A stretch of DNA of 54,361 nt from Thermoplasmata archaeon (GTDB taxonomy: Archaea; Thermoplasmatota; Thermoplasmata; Lutacidiplasmatales; UBA184): contig JASHPV010000183.1 in NCBI GenBank assembly GCA_030037875.1, positions 1-54,361 of the forward strand, given 5' to 3'. Position 1 is the stretch's first letter. The number at the start of each line of letters is the position of its first letter. This document shows positions 48,218 to 54,361 of the stretch, one piece after another. The position numbers and the translations under genes were made by a program. The notes beneath the pieces are model-generated. The model saw only the letters and a list, made by a program, of their open reading frames with translations. It was not told the origin of the DNA and did not search any database.

Positions 48218-49039
48218 ATGTCGACCCGATATCTCGTCGTGGTCAGCGAGGCGGATTCCACGGCATCGTTCATCGCCGAGCGATGGGGGACCCCGCCGAG
48301 TATCGGTGAATTCGTCGAGGGGTCCGCGCTGCGGCAACTCGCTCCGGAAGTGGAGCTGCTTCGGCGCCCGGGTCTTCATGTCCTCGATGCGTCGCTCAGC
48401 CATGCCCTGCCCGAACGGCTTCGGTCAGTTCCGATCGTATTCCCGGCCCGGCACCGGAGCGAGAGCGGCATCGCTTGTCTGACGGTTCACCCGCTTGGTA
48501 ACCTCGGACCGACGGCGGAAGTGGGGGGCGAGCCCGGCCGGCTCGTCCCCACTGCTGCCCGTCTGATGGCCGACGCGTTACGGCAGCTGGAGGAGCCGGC
48601 TCGGGCCATCGCGGTACCCGTTACCTATGAGGCCACGCATCACGGTCCTTTGCTGCACCAACCGGCCTTCTTCGTGGAAATCGCTGACGCGTTACCGGAG
48701 GCCGAAAGGCGCGCCGTGGCGATTCCTCTTGCCGACTCGCTATTGGACCTGGATGAGGATCCGGCCGACCGGGTGGTCGTCGGCGTCGGGGGAGGGCACT
48801 ACGCCCCGCACTTCACCGAACTAGCTCTGACACGCCGCTGGGCTTTTGGTCACATGGTTCCCCGACACGCCTTGGAAGGTCTCACCGCGGACGTGCAACG
48901 GCAACTTCGGGGCGGATCCCCTTCGGCGGAAGGCGTGCTCTTCCAGCGGGCGGCGGATGCGGACCGGCCCGAATGGAAGGGCTGGGGCGCGCGACTTCGT
49001 GACCCCGACGCTCCCCCGCGACCAACGGGCGAGGCGTAG
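48218..49039 (+). CDS. dtdA: D-aminoacyl-tRNA deacylase, archaeal type
   Basis: Hydrolyses D-amino acids mischarged on tRNA; archaeal/plant DTD2 type. Landmarks: MSTRYLVVVSEADSTASFIA at the N-terminus, LHVLDASLSHALPERL, SGIACLTVHPLGN, VPVTYEATHHGPLLHQPAFF (family signature) and VVGVGGGHYAPHFTELAL. The ATG at 48218 gives the normal start; the in-frame extension to 48170 is not conserved-looking. The protein has 273 residues, as usual. It is convergent with the RHH gene, 8 nt apart. Confidence 0.95.
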   Translation: MSTRYLVVVSEADSTASFIAERWGTPPSIGEFVEGSALRQLAPEVELLRRPGLHVLDASLSHALPERLRSVPIVFPARHRSESGIACLTVHPLGNLGPTAEVGGEPGRLVPTAARLMADALRQLEEPARAIAVPVTYEATHHGPLLHQPAFFVEIADALPEAERRAVAIPLADSLLDLDEDPADRVVVGVGGGHYAPHFTELALTRRWAFGHMVPRHALEGLTADVQRQLRGGSPSAEGVLFQRAADADRPEWKGWGARLRDPDAPPRPTGEA

Positions 49040-49047
49040 GATCCGTT

Positions 49048-49314
49048 TCAGTCGGAGTCGGCGCGGCGCTTGCCGGGCCGCTGGTACATGACCGCGCCGC
49101 TCCGGTAGACCGCCTTACCGATCCGTAGGGTCTGGGCCGACGCGAAGCGGGGCGCCTTTTCGGCCAGCATGAGGCTCTCGACGACTTGACGGAAGAGGGC
49201 GCTCTGGTTGATCTCCGGGTGCCGCTCCAGGAATTCGTTCTCTTCCGACGTGATTGTGATGTTCTTTCGCAGCATCCCGACAATATCCGCGTGCAGCCGT
49301 GGCTTCCCGGGCAT
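49048..49314 (-). CDS. Ribbon-helix-helix-like DNA-binding protein (88 aa)
   Basis: An 88-residue basic protein with the RHH pattern RKNITITSEENEFLERHPEI followed by NQSALFRQVVESLMLAEK. The C-terminus is a short strand-rich, basic tail (LRIGKAVYRSGAVMYQRPGK). The start ATG at 49314 lies 27 nt after the centre of the palindromic TATA sequence GTATATATAC, so the longer frame to 49482 is rejected. The promoter has three GTATT repeats around the TATA box that could be its own operator. Confidence 0.72.
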   Translation of the reverse strand: MPGKPRLHADIVGMLRKNITITSEENEFLERHPEINQSALFRQVVESLMLAEKAPRFASAQTLRIGKAVYRSGAVMYQRPGKRRADSD

Positions 49315-49329
49315 GGACGCTCGAACAGA

Positions 49330-49360
49330 GTATTCAGTATATATACGTATTCGAGTATTG
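49330..49360 (-). promoter_or_regulatory. Palindromic TATA box with GTATTC repeats
   Basis: GTATATATAC (49337-49346) is a perfect palindrome. GTATTC occurs at 49330-49335 and 49347-49352, and GTATTG at 49355-49360, so the TATA box sits between repeated elements, as expected for a repressor site overlapping the promoter. Confidence 0.55.
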
Positions 49361-49370
49361 GCAGCTTCTC

Positions 49371-50639
49371 TTACGGCGCCGGCGGACCCGCCGTAACGAC
49401 CACCGCATGGCCGGTGGTGAACCCCGTCTCGGCCGCCGCCCGAAGCTCCCGAGGACTGACCCGTCGAAGACGCGCGGGCCACGTCCGATAGAAGTCGCCC
49501 GGAAGACGATGATAGGCGACGTCGACGGCCAGCTCGTGGGCGGAGGCCGTGGTATCGAGTTCGAGAGGTAATGACCCGAGAGCGCTCTCCCGAATCCGTT
49601 CGAGCTCCGCCTGAGGAATGAGGTCGCTCGACAGGTTCTCGATCTCGTGGAGCATGAAACCGACGACTCGATCTCTCGTCGCGGGGTCGGTCCCGGCCAC
49701 CGCTTCCCAGTATCCACTCCAGCGCATCGCCTCGAGCTCACTGGAGGCGTGGTAGACAAGCCCGTGCTGCTCCCGAATCCGCTGGAAAAGCCGGGATAGG
49801 AGCGGGCGCCCTCCGAGCACTTCGTTCAACAGAAACAGTTCGGGATACGAGGGATCGGATCGGGCGATCGTTGACGCGCCGACGCGTACCGCGACCTGGC
49901 TCTGGCCCTTGATTGTCACGTTCAACCTCCGGCCTCGTGGCGACGCGGCCGGGAGTGAAGGAACCGGTGGATCAGAACAGAACTCGGCAGCCGGGAAGTG
50001 ACGCTCCAGAGAAAGCCTCAGGTCCCGCGGCGGCGCTCGGCTGGTGACCGCCAGGACACTTCCTCGAGCCGGGTAATGACTCCGGTGGAACCGCCGGAGG
50101 CCTTCGAGGGAAATCCGGGCGGCCGAACGCGCATTTCCGATCCCGGTGGAGCGATAGGGGTGTCCTTCTGGGAACACACGGGCCAGAAGTTCCCTCTCGG
50201 CTCGAAGGTCCGGCTGAACCATCTGACGGAGTTGACGTTCCTCCAGCTGTCGACGAGCACGCCCCAGTTCATCGGAGGCGAAGTAGGGCCGGAAGACCGC
50301 GTCGGCGAATATCTCCAGCAATGGGGCCCACGAATCCTGGGGGCCCCACAGCGTGATTTCTGCGGTCTCGGCCGCGATGCTGGCCGTCAACGACGCCCCC
50401 AGTCGGTCCAGCGTTCGGGCGAGATCTTCCCGGGAGCGTTTCCCCGGCCTTCCGACGACGAGCTTCGCGGCCACCGTCGCTAACCCCTCCGTGTCGGCAG
50501 GCTCGAATCCCCAACCCGCGGGCGCGACGTATGAAATGGAGAAGCTCCGGGCCGAAGCCGGCGGTGATTGGAGAATGACCTCGAGCCCGCTCTGGAGCGT
50601 CGTTCGTTCCATGAGCAGCGGGTCGCGCCGTTCGCTCAT
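49371..50639 (-). CDS. M16-family peptidase-like protein, inactive partner
   Basis: A 422-residue M16 (insulinase) fold protein without the zinc site: where the HxxEH helix should be it reads EPADTEGLATVAAKLV. Other family parts remain: FSISYVAPAGWGFEPAD, LDRLGASLTASIAAETAEIT, FHRSHYPARGSVLAV, and the C-terminal half's LFQRIREQHGLVYHASSELE. It starts at the ATG at 50639 overlapping the stop of the active partner by 4 nt. Active/inactive M16 pairs assemble as heterodimers (mitochondrial MPP and bacterial pairs); that is the expected role here. Confidence 0.85.
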   Translation of the reverse strand: MSERRDPLLMERTTLQSGLEVILQSPPASARSFSISYVAPAGWGFEPADTEGLATVAAKLVVGRPGKRSREDLARTLDRLGASLTASIAAETAEITLWGPQDSWAPLLEIFADAVFRPYFASDELGRARRQLEERQLRQMVQPDLRAERELLARVFPEGHPYRSTGIGNARSAARISLEGLRRFHRSHYPARGSVLAVTSRAPPRDLRLSLERHFPAAEFCSDPPVPSLPAASPRGRRLNVTIKGQSQVAVRVGASTIARSDPSYPELFLLNEVLGGRPLLSRLFQRIREQHGLVYHASSELEAMRWSGYWEAVAGTDPATRDRVVGFMLHEIENLSSDLIPQAELERIRESALGSLPLELDTTASAHELAVDVAYHRLPGDFYRTWPARLRRVSPRELRAAAETGFTTGHAVVVTAGPPAP

Positions 50640-51952
50640 TCGGCCGGTCCCCCTGTAGGTTCGTACCGGACCGTGACGCTCGACTCCTCTGAGAAGAGGC
50701 GTTCGGCCTCGAGCCGAGCCTCCGATCGCGAGACGCGGAGGACCTGCCGGAGCAGTTCGCGCTCGCGGCTCAGCGGCCCATTGATTCCGAAGAAACCGAG
50801 TCGGAATCCGGATCGAGTGCTCCCTTCGTAGGCCAGCTGAGCTCCGCGGGCGATGATCGTGCGGGCATCGGCCCATTCCGCTGGGCTGGGGCCTTCCCGT
50901 CGAAGCCGCCGAACCTCCGCTCGCAGCGCGTCCTCGACGGTCTCAATGGCGACTCGAGAGGCCGCCTGAGCCTCCAGCGTGAAAAGTCCTGGGTAGAGAC
51001 GGGGTCGATAATCGCTCGAGGCACGTACCGCTAGGCCGGCTCGAACTAGCTTCCGGTACAAGAGGGAGTTCGGGTGCTCGGTCGAACGGGACCAGAACGG
51101 TTGCGGTGAGAACAGACTGGTTTCGCCTCCGAGCAACTGGTCGAGCAACATGGTCGCCGCAGCCCGGCGATCGCCGAACGCTGGCGCTCGCCAGCCCACC
51201 TCGACAAGTGGGGTAGACCCGGGTCCACGGAGGTGGCCGCGACGGGATCCCCGGATTGCCGGTTCGGTGTCCGAGACCCCGGTCGGGTCCCCGCGGCTCT
51301 CGATGCGTCCGAACCGCGAGCGGATTTGACGCAACGCGGCCGAGGCGTCGAAGCCGCCGGTCAGAACGAGGAGCCCATTTCGCGGTCCGTAGAACCGGTG
51401 GTAATAGTCGGCCACCGCCGAGGTCGGCATGTGAGCCATGTCCCCGGCGAATCCGAGCGGATCCCAGCGATATGGGTGATGTCGAAAAGCGAGGGCGTGC
51501 AGTTCCTCTTCGACGCGGAATTCCGGACGATTTTCGTTCCCTTCTCGCTCCGACAGGATGACGACGCGTTCCCGATTCGAGTCCTTGGGCTCCATCCGGG
51601 CGTCGACCATCCGGTCGGATTCAATACGGAGCGGAACGGCCCAGTGTTCCTTCGGGACCGTGGCAAAGTAGGCCGTAAAATCGTTGTCCGTAAACGCGTT
51701 CGACGTGCCTCCGATGGCAAATATCGCTCGATCGATCTCTCCCTTCCGGTAGTGCGGGGAACCTTGGAACATCATGTGCTCGACCCAATGGCTTACCCCC
51801 GTGATTCCAGGATGTTCATTGACCGAACCAACGTGGTACCACACCCAACTGCTGACGGTCGGGCTCTGGTGATCGGGGGCAAGGATCACGTCGAGCCCGT
51901 TGGCCAGCCGCTGCCGGTACACCCGCCCCGGAAAGCCGAGGGACGACTTCAC
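50636..51952 (-). CDS. M16-family zinc peptidase, active partner
   Basis: A 438-residue M16 peptidase. The inverted zinc motif is ITGVSHWVEHMMFQGSPHY near residue 57 (H-W-V-E-H), and the distal glutamate lies within NRPEFRVEEELHALAF about 75 residues later. The opening YRQRLANGLDVILAPDHQSP and middle FYGPRNGLLVLTGGFDASAA match the family. The start is a leaderless GTG 25 nt from the TTATAA box centred near 51977. There is no signal peptide, so it is probably cytoplasmic. The inactive partner follows with a 4-nt overlap. Confidence 0.93.
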   Translation of the reverse strand: MKSSLGFPGRVYRQRLANGLDVILAPDHQSPTVSSWVWYHVGSVNEHPGITGVSHWVEHMMFQGSPHYRKGEIDRAIFAIGGTSNAFTDNDFTAYFATVPKEHWAVPLRIESDRMVDARMEPKDSNRERVVILSEREGNENRPEFRVEEELHALAFRHHPYRWDPLGFAGDMAHMPTSAVADYYHRFYGPRNGLLVLTGGFDASAALRQIRSRFGRIESRGDPTGVSDTEPAIRGSRRGHLRGPGSTPLVEVGWRAPAFGDRRAAATMLLDQLLGGETSLFSPQPFWSRSTEHPNSLLYRKLVRAGLAVRASSDYRPRLYPGLFTLEAQAASRVAIETVEDALRAEVRRLRREGPSPAEWADARTIIARGAQLAYEGSTRSGFRLGFFGINGPLSRERELLRQVLRVSRSEARLEAERLFSEESSVTVRYEPTGGPAE

Positions 51953-51974
51953 GCGGGGCGGGAGTTGGCCCGGC

Positions 51975-51980
51975 TTATAA
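51975..51980. promoter_or_regulatory. Palindromic TTATAA box shared by M16 and UbiA genes
   Basis: TTATAA lies 25 nt from the GTG of the leftward M16 gene and 34 nt from the ATG of the rightward prenyltransferase. No second TATA-like sequence is evident in the 58-nt gap, so one box probably serves both directions. Confidence 0.6.
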
Positions 51981-52010
51981 CAGGCAAGTGACGGCCTGTT
52001 CCGTTAAGGC

Positions 52011-52898
52011 ATGACAATGGTTAAGTCCGGGCGCCCCCCACCGACCGCCGTGCCCGCGGCCTTCCAACTCGTTCGCTTGGGCAACACCATCGTATCGTTT
52101 GTCGGCACGATCGTCGGAGGGGTCGCGGCCCGCGGAGCGGGAGTGGAGCTGCCCGCGTCCCTGTGGATCGCCTTGGTGCTCGCCGCGTTCTCCACGGCGT
52201 TCGTGACCGCGGGGGGCAACGTCGTGAACGATATTCTGGACCGCGAGTCCGATCGAATCAACCATCCGGATCGTCCCCTCGTCACGGGCGCCATCTCGGC
52301 GGCCGCGGCTCGATGGACCGCGGCCGCGCTCCTCGTCGCGTCGGTCGTTGTGGCCATCCCCGTCATACTCGGCCGTCCGCTTGTAGGCGTCTTTCTAGCG
52401 GCGGCGCTGGTCGCGCTGCTCTCCTACGAGTTTCGGTTCAAGTCCGCCGGGTTCGGCGGTAATCTCTTGGTGGCCTTCTTGACGGGTCTGGTCTTCCTCT
52501 ACGGCGGAGCGGCGGCCGGGATGCCGGTGGCCGTCCTACCGTTTGGGTTCATGGCGTTCTTCGCCACCCTGAGTCGGGAAGTCATCAAAGACATGGAGGA
52601 CCTGGCCGGGGATGTGAACCGCCGGACACTGCCGCGAATCCGTGGGATGGGGTTCGCGAGCGGCGTCGCGCGGGGGTCTGTCGTCACCGCCCTTGCGCTC
52701 AGCGCAGTACCTCTCTTCATTCTCTTGCCGCTCGACTCCGTCGCGGGAATTATGTACGCGGCGCTGGTCCTCGTGGCGGATGCGTTGTTCGTCGTGTCGG
52801 TAGTATGGCTCCCGGCCCGACTGCATACCGAACAGACGGTGAGCAAAGGGGCCATGGCCGTGGCCCTACTGGCGTTCCTGGCGGTGGCGTTCCGGTAG
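52011..52898 (+). CDS. Digeranylgeranylglyceryl-phosphate synthase (UbiA family)
   Basis: Membrane prenyltransferase that adds the second geranylgeranyl chain in archaeal ether-lipid synthesis. The 295-residue product has about nine membrane helices, the first Asp-rich motif NDILDRESDRINHPDRP near residue 75 and the second REVIKDMEDLAGDVN near 195. RLGNTIVSFVGTIVGG at the N-terminus is typical of archaeal members. The GGGP synthase gene for the preceding step follows after 8 nt, strongly supporting the function. An ATG at 52017 is an equally possible start. Confidence 0.92.
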   Translation: MTMVKSGRPPPTAVPAAFQLVRLGNTIVSFVGTIVGGVAARGAGVELPASLWIALVLAAFSTAFVTAGGNVVNDILDRESDRINHPDRPLVTGAISAAAARWTAAALLVASVVVAIPVILGRPLVGVFLAAALVALLSYEFRFKSAGFGGNLLVAFLTGLVFLYGGAAAGMPVAVLPFGFMAFFATLSREVIKDMEDLAGDVNRRTLPRIRGMGFASGVARGSVVTALALSAVPLFILLPLDSVAGIMYAALVLVADALFVVSVVWLPARLHTEQTVSKGAMAVALLAFLAVAFR

Positions 52899-52906
52899 GG
52901 GAAACG

Positions 52907-53656
52907 ATGGGTCGCGTGCTCCAGTATCTGACCGATAAACTGCGACGGGGCCCGCTCCATATGACGCTAATCGACCCGGAGAAGAAGGTTGGTCGCTCGG
53001 CGGCCAACGTCGCCGCCGCGGCGGTCGCTCTCGGCTCGGACGCGATCATGCTGGGCGGCTCGACGGGAATCTCCCCCGAGATCATGGCCGAAACGGTCCG
53101 TGCGGTGAAAGCGGCGGTCCCCGTGCCGACCATCATCTTCCCCGAGAGCCCCGCCTCCATCACCGCGGCGGCGGATGCGATTTACTTCATGAGTTTGCTT
53201 AACTCCCGAAGCGTCGACCACGTGATCCGGATGCAGGCGCATTCGGCGCTCGAGATCCTACGAATCGGACTGGAGCCGCTCTCGCTCGGGTACATCATCG
53301 TCGCTCCGGGGATGCGCGTAGGGGAGGTGGGCCAGGCCGACCCCGTCCCCCGCGAGAACGTAGAGCTGGCCCAATCGTACGCCTTGGCCGCCGAATTTCT
53401 CGGAATGCATCTGGTCTACCTGGAAGCCGGATCCGGGGCCCCCGCTCCGGTGCCCCCGGAAATGGTTCGGGCCGTCCGAAAGGTGCTGCACATCCCCGTG
53501 ATCGTCGGGGGAGGGATCCGGACGGCACAGGAAGCCGGGAATCTTCTTGCCGCCGGCGCTCAAATCCTCGTCACGGGGACCGTGACGGAACAGGAGGGCA
53601 TTGGCCCCGCGTTCGAAGGGATCCTATCGGAGGTACGTCGGGCGCGTGGCGAATGA
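52907..53656 (+). CDS. Geranylgeranylglyceryl-phosphate synthase
   Basis: TIM-barrel enzyme that joins geranylgeranyl diphosphate to glycerol-1-phosphate, the first archaeal lipid-specific step. The sequence shows GPLHMTLIDPEKKVGRSA, DAIMLGGSTGISPEIM, IIFPESPASITAAADAIYFM, LEAGSGAPAPVPPEM and the phosphate-binding VIVGGGIRTAQEAGNLLAAG. At 249 residues it is standard. The start ATG at 52907 gives MGRVLQYLTDKL; the longer frame from 52805 overlaps the prenyltransferase and is not protein-like. Confidence 0.95.
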   Translation: MGRVLQYLTDKLRRGPLHMTLIDPEKKVGRSAANVAAAAVALGSDAIMLGGSTGISPEIMAETVRAVKAAVPVPTIIFPESPASITAAADAIYFMSLLNSRSVDHVIRMQAHSALEILRIGLEPLSLGYIIVAPGMRVGEVGQADPVPRENVELAQSYALAAEFLGMHLVYLEAGSGAPAPVPPEMVRAVRKVLHIPVIVGGGIRTAQEAGNLLAAGAQILVTGTVTEQEGIGPAFEGILSEVRRARGE

Positions 53657-54361
53657 TCCCACCCTCCCCACGCACTCCGTTGCCGAGGACCGCCAGAACC
53701 GGCTCTACTCCCGCTTCTTCTTCCGGGCTCCGTCGATCGCCTGGGCCGCGGTCCTTCTCGCGCTCGGCTCACTTCTTGACGCCGGTCTGACCTGGTTGCC
53801 CGGCGGCTTCCCTGTCCAATTCGCCTACGGCTGGGGGCTGGTCTTTCTCGTGCCCGGATTTGTCGGCCTGCTTCTGACAACTCCGCTGGCCCGCGCGCTA
53901 GGGGGTCATTTTCCCTGGCACCGGAACGCGCTGCTCGCACTCACCTCGAGCCTCGTTCCGATTCCGGTCCTCCTCGTATGGCGCGGCGTCGGACTGGCCG
54001 CGGGTCACCTTCCCGCGAGCATCCCGCTGATCCTGTTGTTCGTACAGGGACCGGTCCTGTGGTTTCGTCACATGACCCTGTTCGGCGTTTCCAAGCCGCA
54101 GCACGGGGCCTCTCTCCCCGCTTCGTTGTGTCAACCGTTGCTCGCGATCCTCGGCGTATTTCTACTGTACCCGCCCCCCGTACTCTGGGTCTTGGCGGCT
54201 GCCCTGTTCCTGCTTCTCGGTTTCTTGTGCGCGGCTCTGCTGCTCCGCGCGGCTGACCGACCCATCCGGCGAGAGTTCGGCGCTTCGGGCGTCTCGTTGA
54301 TCCGGCCCTTGATCGAACACGTGGGAAGTCGAGACCCCACGGCGACGGAGACGTTGGAGAA
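53646..54361 (+). CDS. DUF2070 family membrane protein, 5' part
   Basis: A frame starting with GTG inside the end of the GGGP synthase gene (11-nt overlap; GGAGGT about 11 nt upstream) and running off the window. The first 239 residues contain about six membrane helices (IAWAAVLLALGSLLDAG, LVFLVPGFVGLLLTTP, ALLALTSSLVPIPVLL, LILLFVQGPVLWFRH, PPPVLWVLAAALFLLLGFL) and then DRPIRREFGASGVSLIRPLI, typical of archaeal DUF2070 proteins. The rest is outside the window. Function unknown; the gene follows the lipid genes and may be co-transcribed. Confidence 0.75.
   Translation, partial: MANDPTLPTHSVAEDRQNRLYSRFFFRAPSIAWAAVLLALGSLLDAGLTWLPGGFPVQFAYGWGLVFLVPGFVGLLLTTPLARALGGHFPWHRNALLALTSSLVPIPVLLVWRGVGLAAGHLPASIPLILLFVQGPVLWFRHMTLFGVSKPQHGASLPASLCQPLLAILGVFLLYPPPVLWVLAAALFLLLGFLCAALLLRAADRPIRREFGASGVSLIRPLIEHVGSRDPTATETLE

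Noticed and set aside
52805..52906. Upstream extension of GGGP synthase
   Set aside because: It overlaps the prenyltransferase and is not protein-like; MGRVLQYLTDKL is a normal family start.
1..54361. CRISPR array, rRNA operon, replication origin or complete insertion sequence
   Set aside because: No regularly spaced repeats, rRNA signature, origin-type repeat cluster or transposase with terminal repeats was seen on either strand.

Overview
The window is GC-rich archaeal chromosome. The information-processing set is archaeal: eL15, eL42, eS27, stalk proteins uL1-uL10-P1, aIF2-alpha, aIF5A, Nop5, fibrillarin, Nop10, GINS, aTrm56 and archaeal-type D-aminoacyl-tRNA deacylase. It also carries two consecutive archaeal lipid genes (geranylgeranylglyceryl-phosphate synthase and a UbiA-type digeranylgeranylglyceryl-phosphate synthase) and mevalonate kinase. 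Many promoters are archaeal TATA boxes about 25 nt before the start codon, so many mRNAs look leaderless; genes inside operons instead show GGAGG-type ribosome binding sites. The RAD55/KaiC-like ATPases, a DUF835 domain and a DUF2070 membrane protein suggest a high-GC member of Thermoplasmatota. That placement is inference; no rRNA is present to test it.

Layout. 0-3.4 kb: DUF1059 protein, eL15, Toprim protein, GINS51, MidA-like methyltransferase. 3.4-6.5 kb: PAC2-family protein and a compact run of three KaiC/RAD55-like genes, only one with an intact P-loop. 6.5-10.2 kb: a membrane protein with a C-terminal zinc finger and three tandem paralogous membrane-anchored beta-rich surface proteins. 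10.3-14.6 kb: DUF1697, a HerA/TraD-like ATPase, a DRG GTPase. 14.5-19.6 kb: minus-strand run uL1-uL10-P1-PurF-Nop5-fibrillarin. 19.6-24.8 kb: an M3-like peptidase divergent from eL42-eS27-aIF2a-Nop10-HTH-aTrm56-mevalonate kinase, around one palindromic TATA box. 24.8-27.6 kb: VOC protein, YchF GTPase, cobalamin adenosyltransferase with a probable ACG start, small zinc ORF, RHH regulator.

27.6-31.5 kb is an accessory island: a 955-residue Ig-like-repeat surface protein between two near-identical 54-bp direct repeats, followed by a hairpin- and G-rich noncoding stretch. 31.5-37.6 kb: a predicted metallopeptidase, small membrane proteins, PPK2, an MFS transporter and a cyclic 2,3-diphosphoglycerate synthetase-like protein. 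37.6-41.7 kb holds the most unusual gene: an isoleucyl-tRNA-synthetase-like protein without recognisable HIGH or KMSKS signatures, fused to a helix-hairpin-helix and a DUF835 domain. 41.8-47.3 kb: aIF5A, a 1487-residue coiled-coil repeat protein behind a possible four-codon leader ORF, and a conserved-looking unknown. 47.4-54.4 kb: tRNA-Glu(CUC) with a T-loop intron, a secreted membrane protein, DtdA, an RHH regulator, an M16 active/inactive peptidase pair, the two lipid genes and the 5' part of DUF2070.

The best candidates for something undescribed are the pseudo-IleRS-HhH-DUF835 fusion, the three-gene KaiC set, the three-gene surface-protein family and the direct-repeat island. No CRISPR array, insertion sequence, rRNA or replication origin was recognised.
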